The translations under genes and the position numbers were made by a program. A stretch of 6,410 bases of DNA, taken from assembly GCA_016784825.1 (NCBI GenBank), contig JADHTT010000052.1:1-6410 (forward strand), given 5' to 3'. Position 1 is the first letter of the stretch. The number at the start of each line of letters is the position of its first letter. The DNA comes from Campylobacterales bacterium. GTDB taxonomy: Bacteria > Campylobacterota > Campylobacteria > Campylobacterales > Arcobacteraceae. This document shows positions 1 to 6,189 of this stretch, piece by piece. Below the pieces are notes generated by a model. That model did no database searches. It was given only the letters and a program-made list of their open reading frames with translations, and was not told the origin of the DNA.

Positions 1-744
1 GGAAGCAAAAGCTATAAAGATATTAAAAATAAAAAATCTACTAACATCTTATTAACACTATTCATTGTAGTTGTATTTCTACTAATAGGCTATAGTTTTA
101 TACAAGATAATCCATCAAGTGCTCCTTCCAATATTAAGGAGAAGTCAAAGATAATTATAAAAAAAGATATCACCTTTGAAACACAGAATCATATTGAAAT
201 AAATAATAATATAATTTCAACGATTAAACAAATTCTCAATACTATAACATATGATGCAATTATTAATGAAGCTCATCTTAATCATGACAGCTCAACTATA
301 AAAATGACTAATTTGTACTCTGATACATTTATTAAAAATATAGAACCAAATCTCAAAACAGTATATGAAAATTCTAAGTTATTATCTCAAGTCCAAGCAG
401 GTGATATATATAATAGTACAATTGAAAATAGTGAACTAATAGATAATAAACACAGGATAAAAGAAAAGCTAACAAACTATACAAAACAAGCAAAGACAAA
501 GAAAGAAATTGAAACATTAATACTTTCTTTATTGCCTCAAGAAAGTAAAATTGAACTAATAAATAAAGATAACAATATATATAACTTTAAGATTTTATTA
601 CAAGCACAAAACCCAAATCACTTTTATAACCTTATAGAAAAACTATCTCTTCAAAATCACCACTTAAGTGTAGCATACCCTATAAATATTGTAAATCATC
701 AAAAATATCTTGATGTTACACTTAATCTAAAATATCAGCAATAA
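1..744 (+). CDS. Single-pass inner-membrane protein of unknown function, 5' end cut by the window
   Basis: The frame is open from base 1 to the TAA at 742-744 (247 residues visible), so the ATG at 304 is internal and the true start lies to the left. The first residues are Lys-rich (KSYKDIKNKK), followed by one hydrophobic segment at visible residues 15-34 (NILLTLFIVVVFLLIGYSFI). By the positive-inside rule the N-terminus is cytoplasmic and the remaining 200 or so residues are periplasmic. By eye the periplasmic part shows two successive helix-strand-helix-strand units, about 70-135 and 150-246, as in the ferredoxin-like domains of PilN/PilO/GspM-type pilus and type II secretion subunits. That resemblance is inference from pattern only; no diagnostic motif was seen. 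Codon use is AT-rich like its neighbours. It overlaps the convergent tilS by 23 bp. Real gene: confident. Function: unknown. Confidence 0.75.
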   Translation, partial: GSKSYKDIKNKKSTNILLTLFIVVVFLLIGYSFIQDNPSSAPSNIKEKSKIIIKKDITFETQNHIEINNNIISTIKQILNTITYDAIINEAHLNHDSSTIKMTNLYSDTFIKNIEPNLKTVYENSKLLSQVQAGDIYNSTIENSELIDNKHRIKEKLTNYTKQAKTKKEIETLILSLLPQESKIELINKDNNIYNFKILLQAQNPNHFYNLIEKLSLQNHHLSVAYPINIVNHQKYLDVTLNLKYQQ

Positions 745-1693
745 GGTCTTTTATACCAAAAATATACCCTCTTAAATTTGATGGTATTTTTTTAATTCTA
801 CAATACTCTTTAAACTCTTTTGTCATACTAGATTTAATATATGGTGCAATCCAAATCTTATTATTATCCAAAGCTATAGCAATCTTATGTGAAACTACAG
901 TTTGCTTCTGTAATAGTATCTCATCTCTAGTAGCTTTACTAATAATTACACCTCGTTTTTTTAACTCTTTATCAATAACTCTTATGGTTTGATTATCATC
1001 CAAAGTAGATCTTTCAAATATTGTTAATTTGGCTATCTCTTTTTTTGATATATTAGGAATAATTAATTGAAGATCATCATTTAAATATTTAAAACTATTT
1101 TTGACTCCAGCACTATACTCTTGTATAAATTTATCTGTAAAATTAGCTCTAATAAAATTTCTTTTATACTTTTGATCAGTATTTGTGTGATCAATAAAAT
1201 ATTTAATATTTTGATTATCAAGGTAGTCTTGTAACTCTTGTTTTGAGTACGATAATAATGGTTTAGATGCAATATAGTTATCTCTAATACTATGCTCTTC
1301 CATTCCCATTAACTCAACTAAACCTGCACCTTTAGATAACTGCATCATAAACCATTCAAGCTTATCATTTAATTGATGTGCAGTAAATAGAGTTTCATAA
1401 GAATAGGCTTCAATCAACTCTTTAAAAAAGTCATATCTAAAGTCCCTAGCTGACTTCTCACTAAATTTAATATCTTTGGGAAACTCTTTTAAGTATATTT
1501 GTTTATTGTACTTATGTGCAAGTTGATGAGCGTATATAACTTCATCTTTAGATTGTTCTCTTTGCCCATAATCAACAATAGCAATATCAAAGGGGATATT
1601 ATTTTCTAAAAGAATAAAAAATAATGCAGTAGAATCAATACCAGCAGAGAAAGCTAAAAGATTTTTCTTTGTGCTTATCTCTAAAGGGATCAT
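722..1693 (-). CDS. tilS: tRNA(Ile)-lysidine synthase TilS (short form)
   Basis: ATP-dependent cytoplasmic enzyme that attaches lysine to C34 of the CAU-anticodon tRNA-Ile, so that it reads AUA and is charged with isoleucine. The 323-residue product has the family's N-type ATP pyrophosphatase landmarks in order: P-loop SAGIDS at 16-21, VDYGQR 40-45, ARDFRY 82-87, TAHQLND 104-110, KGAGL 121-125, KPLL 144-147 and RNFIR 178-182. The rest (about 220-323) fits the small middle domain; the extra C-terminal domain of E. coli-type TilS (over 400 residues) is absent. The P-loop has Ala for the usual first Gly of SGGxDS. The ATG lies 4 bp after the aspS stop with only a weak Shine-Dalgarno (AAGA-like), so translation is probably coupled to aspS. 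The last 23 bp overlap the convergent gene on the plus strand. Confidence 0.93.
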   Translation of the reverse strand: MIPLEISTKKNLLAFSAGIDSTALFFILLENNIPFDIAIVDYGQREQSKDEVIYAHQLAHKYNKQIYLKEFPKDIKFSEKSARDFRYDFFKELIEAYSYETLFTAHQLNDKLEWFMMQLSKGAGLVELMGMEEHSIRDNYIASKPLLSYSKQELQDYLDNQNIKYFIDHTNTDQKYKRNFIRANFTDKFIQEYSAGVKNSFKYLNDDLQLIIPNISKKEIAKLTIFERSTLDDNQTIRVIDKELKKRGVIISKATRDEILLQKQTVVSHKIAIALDNNKIWIAPYIKSSMTKEFKEYCRIKKIPSNLRGYIFGIKDLIADILD

Positions 1694-1697
1694 AATC

Positions 1698-3467
1698 TTA
1701 TTGTTCAGTTTGTCTAACTCTAATACTCAGTTCTTTTAACTGATCATTTTCAATTTTACTTGGAGCATCTGCTAGTAAACATTGAGCTTTTTGTGTTTTT
1801 GGAAATGCAATAACATCTCTAATAGAATCTGTACCAGCTAAAATCATAATAAGTCTATCTAGACCCATCGCAAATCCTCCATGTGGAGGCGCACCAAATT
1901 CTAATGCATCAAGTAAGAATCCAAACTTCTCTTGAGCTTCCTCATCAGAGATACCCATAAGCTGGAAAACTTTTGATTGAAGATCACTTTTATGAATTCT
2001 AATTGATCCACCACCAAGCTCTGTACCATTTAATACAATATCATATGCAATAGATTCAATATCTTCAAGATCATCAATATTATCTAGGTCTGATTTTTCT
2101 AAGTTTGGCATTGTAAATGGATGGTGAAGTGCTTTAGTCTTTCCATCTTCTGTTTCAAACATTGGGAAATCTACAACCCATAGGAACTCAAATGTATCTT
2201 TAGGGATGATGTCCATTTGATTTGCTAATTCAATTCTTAGTCTACCCATGTAATCCCATACTAATTTTTTAGCACCTGCTCCAAAGAAGATTATATCTCC
2301 AACTTCCATTTCACATCTTTTTACAAGTTCATCTAGTTGCTCCGGTGTATCTTCAAAGAATTTATTTAATGGACCTTTTAATCCATCTTCTTTCATTTGG
2401 AAATATCCAAGTCCACTAGCTCCAAATTTTCTTACAAAGTCTTCAAAACCTTTCATCTGTCTTTTTGAGAAAATATTATCACCATTTGGTACTTTAAGTG
2501 CTTTAATTCTATTGTTTTTCTTATCTTTTGCAATATTAGAGAAGATATCTAATGTACAGTGGTCAAAGATATCACTAACTTCTACCATAGCCATATCGTA
2601 TCTCATATCTGGCTTATCAGATCCATACTTTTCCATAGCATCTGCATATGTCATTCTAGCAAATGAAGTAGGTATATCATGTCCTAGTTTTGAGAATACA
2701 TCATATATAACTTTCTCTGCTACTTTTATCACATCTTCTTGATTACAAAAACTCATCTCAACATCTATTTGAGTAAATTCAGGTTGTCTATCTGCTCTTA
2801 AATCTTCATCTCTAAAACATTTTGCAATTTGGTAATATTTATCAAATCCAGATACCATTAGAAGCTGTTTAAAAAGCTGTGGTGATTGAGGAAGTGCATA
2901 AAACTCTCCACTATGAACTCTAGATGGCACTAAATAATCTCTTGCACCTTCAGGAGTTGATTTAGTTAAGATAGGAGTTTCAACATCTAAGAATCCTAAT
3001 TCATCAAGTGTATTTCTAACTGTAATACCAACTTTAGATCTTAATTGGAAGATTTTTGTAGACTTCTCACTTCTAAGTTCTAAAAATCTATTTTTTAATT
3101 TAATCTCTTCATTTACTTTTGGATCATTTAAGTCAAATGGCATAGGCTTTGATCTATTTTCAATAATTAAATTATCTACAACTATTTCAATCTTACCAGT
3201 GATAAGTTTTGGATTTTCTAAACCTTCACCTCTAGCTCTTACTATACCAGATGCAATTAGTACAAATTCATCTCTAACTTTATTTGCAGTTTCCCATGCA
3301 GCTTTATCATCTGCTGGATCACATACAAGCTGAACAATTCCACCTTTGTCTCTTAAGTCAATGAAAATTAATCCACCGTGATCTCTTCTACTATTTACCC
3401 AACCAGCAACTTCAACTCTTTGGCCAATATTTTCTTCTGTAACTTCTGTACAATAATGTGTTCTCAT
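1698..3467 (-). CDS. aspS: Aspartyl-tRNA synthetase, probably non-discriminating (Asp/Asn)
   Basis: Class II synthetase that charges tRNA-Asp with aspartate; 589 residues, the normal bacterial length. Order: N-terminal OB-fold anticodon-binding domain (about 1-105); catalytic core with motif 1 around 143-170, the [13 protein letters not shown] stretch at 171-183, motif 2 [16 protein letters not shown] at 218-233 and motif 3 [17 protein letters not shown] at 535-551; and the bacterial GAD-type insert at about 282-415. His30 (RRDHGG) and Gly82 (RGEGLENP) match residues known to relax tRNA choice in non-discriminating AspRS; E. coli's discriminating enzyme has Leu at the first site. This enzyme therefore probably also makes Asp-tRNA-Asn for GatCAB to amidate, as known for Helicobacter. 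The start is supported by GGAG at 3473-3476, 5 nt before ATG. tilS follows 4 bp after the stop, likely in the same transcript. Confidence 0.97.
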   Translation of the reverse strand: MRTHYCTEVTEENIGQRVEVAGWVNSRRDHGGLIFIDLRDKGGIVQLVCDPADDKAAWETANKVRDEFVLIASGIVRARGEGLENPKLITGKIEIVVDNLIIENRSKPMPFDLNDPKVNEEIKLKNRFLELRSEKSTKIFQLRSKVGITVRNTLDELGFLDVETPILTKSTPEGARDYLVPSRVHSGEFYALPQSPQLFKQLLMVSGFDKYYQIAKCFRDEDLRADRQPEFTQIDVEMSFCNQEDVIKVAEKVIYDVFSKLGHDIPTSFARMTYADAMEKYGSDKPDMRYDMAMVEVSDIFDHCTLDIFSNIAKDKKNNRIKALKVPNGDNIFSKRQMKGFEDFVRKFGASGLGYFQMKEDGLKGPLNKFFEDTPEQLDELVKRCEMEVGDIIFFGAGAKKLVWDYMGRLRIELANQMDIIPKDTFEFLWVVDFPMFETEDGKTKALHHPFTMPNLEKSDLDNIDDLEDIESIAYDIVLNGTELGGGSIRIHKSDLQSKVFQLMGISDEEAQEKFGFLLDALEFGAPPHGGFAMGLDRLIMILAGTDSIRDVIAFPKTQKAQCLLADAPSKIENDQLKELSIRVRQTEQ

Positions 3468-3490
3468 GAATTCTCCATAATAGTATGTTT

Positions 3491-3496
3491 ATTATA
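3491..3496 (-). promoter_or_regulatory. Putative aspS-tilS promoter (-10 box)
   Basis: A perfect TATAAT on the minus strand lies 23 bp upstream of the aspS ATG, in a run of AT-rich DNA with no clear -35 box; Campylobacterota sigma-70 promoters often lack one. Transcription would begin near 3484, leaving a very short leader that carries the GGAG site at 3473-3476. Confidence 0.5.
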
Positions 3497-3540
3497 TTTT
3501 TTTGGATTATAGCTAAAAGTAGCTGTATATAAGTTATTTT

Positions 3541-3549
3541 TGGTATAAT
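3541..3549 (+). promoter_or_regulatory. Putative tRNA-Leu promoter (extended -10)
   Basis: TGGTATAAT is a consensus extended -10 element (TGn-TATAAT) whose last base is 12 bp before the mature tRNA-Leu 5' end. Transcription would start near 3556, giving a leader of only a few nucleotides for RNase P to remove. It is divergent from the aspS promoter. The box sits against the left arm of an inverted repeat (3547-3556). Confidence 0.6.
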
Positions 3550-3561
3550 TCCACCAATGTC

Positions 3562-3647
3562 GCGACCGTGGTGGAATTGGTAGACACGCTACCTTGAGGG
3601 GGTAGTGTCCTTCGGATGTGCGAGTTCAAATCTCGCCGGTCGCACCA
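3562..3647 (+). tRNA. tRNA-Leu (anticodon GAG)
   Basis: Class II tRNA of 86 nt with encoded CCA. Acceptor GCGACCG (3562-3568) pairs with CGGTCGC (3637-3643), followed by discriminator A and CCA. The anticodon stem CTACC/GGTAG (3589-3593, 3601-3605) encloses the loop TTGAGGG with GAG at 3596-3598, which reads CUC and CUU. The long variable arm (TCC-TTC-GGA, 3608-3616) and the A73 discriminator are Leu-type features. The T arm is GCGAG-TTCAAAT-CTCGC (3620-3636). It is transcribed toward the rhodanese gene, whose stop codon lies 7 bp beyond CCA. No intrinsic terminator was seen between them. Confidence 0.97.
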
Positions 3648-3654
3648 GTTTAAA

Positions 3655-4131
3655 TTAATTCTTTAAGTATAATTCTCCAAATACTGTATCAAGTGGAAAA
3701 CCTGCATTAAGCCAACCATTTACTCCACCTTCTAAATATGATACATCTGTATAACCTAGATCAATCATTGTTTTTGCAGCTAGTAATGCTCTCTTACCAG
3801 AACAACAAACCACAATAATCTTTCTATTTTTATCCTTGATCTCTTTTTCTACTTTATATTCAACATAACCTCTTGTAAGTTTCACTGTATTAAGAGCAAA
3901 TATTTCACCATGTCCATATTGATTGTTTTCCCTTACATCAAGCTGTACAAAATCTACTTTATCTTCATCTACTAAAGTATAAAAATCCTTAGGTGATATA
4001 GGTTTAAGTAATTTTTTTGCCTCATCCATTAACTTTACAACATGAGATGAATGCTTTGATGGATCAGCAGCCATAGTATTTAGTAATACTGTAAATGTTA
4101 AGACTAAAATAACTGATAATTTTTTAGACAT
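3655..4131 (-). CDS. Exported rhodanese-like (sulfurtransferase-fold) protein
   Basis: The 158-residue precursor has a Sec signal peptide: Lys at 3-4, a hydrophobic core at about 5-18 and a probable cut after Ala21 (NTMA-ADP), which would place it in the periplasm. A single rhodanese domain spans about 45-150: LDVRE at 64-68, then the active-site loop CCSGKRA at 109-115 with Cys109 as the expected persulfide-forming residue, then LEGGVNGWLNAGFPL at 133-147. The adjacent Cys110 is unusual; other family members often have Arg or Ser there. The physiological substrate cannot be told; single-domain periplasmic rhodaneses are linked to sulfur-compound handling or thiol trafficking. It is a single-gene unit, with an AAAGG ribosome site (4139-4143) ahead of the ATG and a promoter-like TATAAT at 4162-4167. 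It is not in an operon with any recognisable sulfur-oxidation gene in this window. Confidence 0.9.
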   Translation of the reverse strand: MSKKLSVILVLTFTVLLNTMAADPSKHSSHVVKLMDEAKKLLKPISPKDFYTLVDEDKVDFVQLDVRENNQYGHGEIFALNTVKLTRGYVEYKVEKEIKDKNRKIIVVCCSGKRALLAAKTMIDLGYTDVSYLEGGVNGWLNAGFPLDTVFGELYLKN

Positions 4132-4161
4132 TTAAAACCTTTTATTTTATTTATTTTACGC

Positions 4162-4167
4162 ATTATA
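4162..4167 (-). promoter_or_regulatory. Putative promoter of the rhodanese gene (-10 box)
   Basis: A perfect minus-strand TATAAT lies 30 bp upstream of the rhodanese ATG. Transcription would start near 4155 and give a leader of roughly 24 nt containing the AAAGG ribosome site. No convincing -35 element was seen. Confidence 0.5.
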
Positions 4168-4244
4168 GCTACATTGATTTAAAATACGTCATGCTACTTC
4201 TTATAATTATAATAATTCATATTAAATAAAGTATTGAATATTGA

Positions 4245-4316
4245 TTATCTTAAATCTCTTTTTAAAACTTTGCCTGTGGCATTCCTTGGAAGCTTTTCCA
4301 TAAAGTTTATAAATAT
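4245..4316 (-). pseudogene. C-terminal remnant of an AMP-forming acyl-CoA synthetase/ligase
   Basis: Read on the minus strand, this stretch encodes IFINFMEKLPRNATGKVLKR followed by DLR and a TAA stop (4245-4247). The block LPRNATGKVLKR-x-LR at the extreme C-terminus is the signature end of ANL-family adenylate-forming enzymes (acyl-CoA synthetases); its Lys in the TGK motif is the catalytic lysine of the second half-reaction. Nothing resembling the adenylation domain precedes it: the same frame runs on only to a stop at 4356-4358, through sequence made of short tandem repeats, and a tRNA gene begins at 4412. It is therefore a decayed tail of about 23 codons, about 80 bp upstream of the rhodanese promoter, left after deletion or insertion of other DNA. 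The exact substrate class of the lost enzyme cannot be told. Confidence 0.72.
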
Positions 4317-4317
4317 T

Positions 4318-4350
4318 TGTTGGACAAATGTTGGACACTTGTTGATTTTA
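4318..4350. repeat. Three imperfect 11-nt tandem repeats next to tRNA-Ser
   Basis: The units are TGTTGGACAAA (4318-4328), TGTTGGACACT (4329-4339) and a degenerate TGTTGATTTTA (4340-4350). The two good copies share TGTTGGACA exactly and are spaced by one helical turn. They lie 60-95 bp beyond the 3' end of tRNA-Ser and directly abut the acyl-CoA synthetase remnant. Paired short repeats at this distance from a tRNA 3' end are compatible with arm-type binding sites of a tyrosine recombinase, but no integrase or second att copy is in the window. Confidence 0.6.
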
Positions 4351-4411
4351 GTGTATTATTTTGTTCTTTTAAAGTTGTTAATATTGATAAATGTGTGGTT
4401 ATAGATTAATG

Positions 4412-4501
4412 TGGCGGACGAGGAGGGATTTGAACCCTCGGTACCCGTAAGGATACACGCCCTTAGCAGGGGCGCGGATTCAGCCACTCTCCCACTCGTC
4501 C
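4412..4501 (-). tRNA. tRNA-Ser (anticodon GCT)
   Basis: Class II tRNA of 90 nt with encoded CCA (4412-4414). Acceptor GGACGAG (complement of 4495-4501) pairs with CTCGTCC (complement of 4416-4422); the discriminator is G73, as in Ser tRNAs. The anticodon stem CGCCC/GGGCG encloses the loop CTGCTAA with GCT at the complement of 4465-4467, reading AGC and AGU. A long variable arm follows, and the T arm is GAGGG-TTCAAAT-CCCTC. It lies downstream of pyrF on the same strand but beyond a strong inverted repeat and with its own -10 box, so it is probably transcribed alone. Confidence 0.97.
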
Positions 4502-4514
4502 ATGTAAGTTTGGA

Positions 4515-4520
4515 ATTATA
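4515..4520 (-). promoter_or_regulatory. Putative tRNA-Ser promoter (-10 box)
   Basis: A minus-strand TATAAT in a TATATATAAT context ends 13 bp before the mature tRNA-Ser 5' end, so initiation would fall about 7 nt upstream of the mature end. No clear -35 box is visible. Confidence 0.55.
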
Positions 4521-4546
4521 TATAAATATAGTTGAAAATATACTTA

Positions 4547-4598
4547 AGGGCACCTCTAAAACTAATATTATTCATGTATTAGTTTTTAGAGGTGCCCT
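4547..4598 (-). terminator. Strong stem-loop after pyrF, probable operon terminator
   Basis: The left arm at 4547-4567 (beginning AGGGCACCTCTAAAA) and the right arm at 4577-4598 (ending TTTTTAGAGGTGCCCT) are complementary over 21 bp with a single one-base bulge in the A/T run; the loop is 9 nt (TTATTCATG). In the pyrF direction the stem begins 4 nt after the stop codon, the expected place for the end of the kdsA-ribH-nusB-pyrF transcript. The tail after the stem (TTAAGTATATTTTC) is U-rich but has no clean U-tract, so it may act as an mRNA 3' stabiliser rather than a classic intrinsic terminator. Alternatively it is a miniature palindromic element; no flanking target duplication was seen. Confidence 0.6.
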
Positions 4599-4602
4599 GA
4601 AA

Positions 4603-5286
4603 TTATATACTATTTAATATTTTTTCAACTACCATTGCTGGATTTTCAGATTTGTAAATAGGTCTTCCTACTACAATAAAATCTACAAGTTCTTTTTGTG
4701 CAAGATTAATATCCGCTACTCTTTTTTGATCACCAGCATCTTCACCGAATGGTCTAATACCTGGAGTTAAGGTGATAAACTCTTTAGATGTATTTTCCTT
4801 AATGTCCTTACTTTCAAAAGCAGAACAAACTACACCATCAAGTCCAGCTTCATGTGTATCTTTTGCAAACTGCGTTGCTTTTGATGCTAAATCTTGATTG
4901 TATATATTTTTAAATCCATCATTATCAAAGCTTGTAAGTGCAGTTACCGCAAGTACAAGTGGTCTATTTGGTAGATCTTTAATTCTATCCATAACTGTAC
5001 TCATAGCTATTTTTCCAGCACTTGCATGTACATTAAACATATCAACGCCTAGTTTTGCAATCTCCTGTGCAGCATCTGCCATAGTATTTGGAATATCGTA
5101 AAGCTTTAAATCTAAAAAGATTTTAAAGTTTGGATTAATAGATTTTAGTTCATCTAAAAATTCTTTTCCATCTCTGATATATGCTCTAAAACCGACTTTT
5201 AACCATACATCATAGTCTTTGATTTGTTTTGCTAATTCTAAGTTCTCTTTTGCACTAGGCAAATCCAAAGCAACACATAGTTTCAT
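4603..5286 (-). CDS. pyrF: Orotidine 5'-phosphate decarboxylase
   Basis: Cytoplasmic enzyme for the last step of UMP synthesis, decarboxylating OMP. The 227-residue product is complete and of the short bacterial type. It has ALDLP with Asp8, Lys30 (WLKVG), the catalytic signature [10 protein letters not shown] at 59-68 (Asp59, Lys61, Asp64), LTPGIRP at 173-179, and the phosphate-binding end [11 protein letters not shown] at 206-216 with Arg208. Its ATG directly follows the nusB TAA with no gap; the nearest ribosome-site-like sequence (AAGG) is about 11 nt upstream inside nusB, so translation is probably coupled to nusB. It is the last gene of its operon, followed by the inverted repeat at 4547-4598. 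Confidence 0.96.
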   Translation of the reverse strand: MKLCVALDLPSAKENLELAKQIKDYDVWLKVGFRAYIRDGKEFLDELKSINPNFKIFLDLKLYDIPNTMADAAQEIAKLGVDMFNVHASAGKIAMSTVMDRIKDLPNRPLVLAVTALTSFDNDGFKNIYNQDLASKATQFAKDTHEAGLDGVVCSAFESKDIKENTSKEFITLTPGIRPFGEDAGDQKRVADINLAQKELVDFIVVGRPIYKSENPAMVVEKILNSI

Positions 5287-5679
5287 TTATCTATTTACCT
5301 TATCTAGAAGACCATTGATAAATTTTGGTGCATTATCACTTGCTAATCTTTTAGTAAGTTCAATCGCTTCATTTATAATAATTGGTTTATCTAGTGTAGT
5401 GAATATGATTTCATAAGTAGCAAGTCTAAGTATAGCTTTTTCTACAGCTCCTAAATCTTCAATACCTCTTTTTGCTAAATGTGCAATAATCTGCTCATCA
5501 CATATAGCAAGATTTGTCATAACTCCATTAAAAAGTTCTAAAGCAAATTCTTTTTGCTTATTTCTAATTTTTTTGTCCTCTAAAATAATTTCAGAATGTG
5601 ATGCTATAGCTTCATTTCCAAGATCATATGCATATAAAAGTCCTATTACTGATTCTCTAGCTTGAGTTCTAGTTGCCAT
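5287..5679 (-). CDS. nusB: Transcription antitermination factor NusB
   Basis: All-helical RNA-binding protein that joins NusE (S10) on boxA RNA to prevent early termination in rRNA operons. At 130 residues it is normal for the family and complete. Family features: MATRTQARE at the N-terminus (Arg-rich boxA-binding helix), FALELFNGV at 45-53, EDLGAVEKAILRLATYEI at 74-91 and INEAIELTKRLASDNAPKFI at 102-121, then NGLLD near the end. The ATG lies 3 bp after the ribH stop and the TAA touches the pyrF ATG. The ribH-nusB linkage is widespread in bacteria. Confidence 0.95.
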   Translation of the reverse strand: MATRTQARESVIGLLYAYDLGNEAIASHSEIILEDKKIRNKQKEFALELFNGVMTNLAICDEQIIAHLAKRGIEDLGAVEKAILRLATYEIIFTTLDKPIIINEAIELTKRLASDNAPKFINGLLDKVNR

Positions 5680-5682
5680 ATA

Positions 5683-6153
5683 CTATTTAGCCATCTCATT
5701 ATAAAGGTCTAGCATCTCTATAATTGTAGTCATAGCTTCTGCACCTTTGTTTCCAACTTTACTACCAGCTCGCTCAATTGATTGCTCAATAGTATCCGTA
5801 GTAAGTACACCATTTGATACAGGAATACCATGCTTCATAGTTGCTGTTGCAATACCTTTTGTAGCTTCTGCTGAGATATAATCAAAATGAGGAGTTGCTC
5901 CTCTAATTACTGCACCTACACAACAAATTGCATCATATTTACCAGATTCTAAAGCTTTTGTAAGGGCAAAAGGGATCTCAAATGCACCTGGTACTAGAAT
6001 TAAATCTAAATTATCTTCATTTCCACCATGTCTTCTAAATGCATCATGTGCACCCTCAACTAATCTATCTGTAATTATATGGTTAAATCTTCCATTGATA
6101 ATAGCAACTTTCTCGTTACCGTTTAATCTCATTTGTCCTTCAATAATTTTCAT
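5683..6153 (-). CDS. ribH: 6,7-dimethyl-8-ribityllumazine synthase (riboflavin pathway)
   Basis: Condenses 5-amino-6-ribitylaminouracil with 3,4-dihydroxy-2-butanone 4-phosphate to give lumazine, the penultimate step to riboflavin; the family forms pentamers or 60-mer capsids. The 156-residue product is complete. Visible signatures: GRFN at 21-24 (aromatic Phe23 stacks on substrate), VPGAFEIP at 54-61, [13 protein letters not shown] at 80-92 with the catalytic His89, and [20 protein letters not shown] at 115-134 with phosphate-binding Arg128. The start is supported by AAGGA at 6160-6164, 7 nt upstream of ATG. It follows kdsA by 36 bp without a visible terminator. No FMN riboswitch-like element is present, consistent with expression from an upstream operon promoter. 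Confidence 0.97.
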   Translation of the reverse strand: MKIIEGQMRLNGNEKVAIINGRFNHIITDRLVEGAHDAFRRHGGNEDNLDLILVPGAFEIPFALTKALESGKYDAICCVGAVIRGATPHFDYISAEATKGIATATMKHGIPVSNGVLTTDTIEQSIERAGSKVGNKGAEAMTTIIEMLDLYNEMAK

Positions 6154-6189
6154 TGTTTTTCCTTAATTATAAATTTGTCTAATTTAATT

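Noticed and set aside
304..744. ATG at 304 as the start of the membrane protein
   Set aside because: The same frame is open back to base 1 and includes a transmembrane helix. No ribosome site precedes 304, so it is an internal Met.
761..793. Possible intrinsic terminator for the plus-strand membrane-protein gene: ATACC, 14-nt loop, GGTAT, then a T7 run
   Set aside because: The stem is only about 5-7 bp with two G-C pairs, and the T-run is explained by consecutive Lys codons of tilS. Too weak to call.
1081..1272. 63-codon minus-strand frame inside tilS
   Set aside because: It is in an alternative frame of a well-supported gene, with composition driven by AT-rich codons and no family features.
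2512..2742. 76-codon plus-strand frame inside aspS
   Set aside because: Antisense shadow of the conserved aspS coding sequence; its hydrophobic look comes from the complement of charged codons.
4200..4410. A CRISPR array or new small RNA in the gene-poor stretch
   Set aside because: The repeats are 11 nt, only three, and without spacers. No stable hairpin with a promoter was seen apart from the elements already listed.
4356..4617. Two open frames crossing tRNA-Ser (4356-4553 minus, 4411-4617 plus), giving peptides such as EEGFEPSVPVR and SGRVAESAPLLR
   Set aside because: These are the well-known false translations of a tRNA-Ser gene on either strand; they have no ribosome site and lie on the structured RNA and the inverted repeat.
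4898..5416. Plus-strand frames at 4898-5101 and 5219-5416 opposite pyrF and nusB
   Set aside because: Antisense shadows of conserved genes, with no ribosome site and no independent support.
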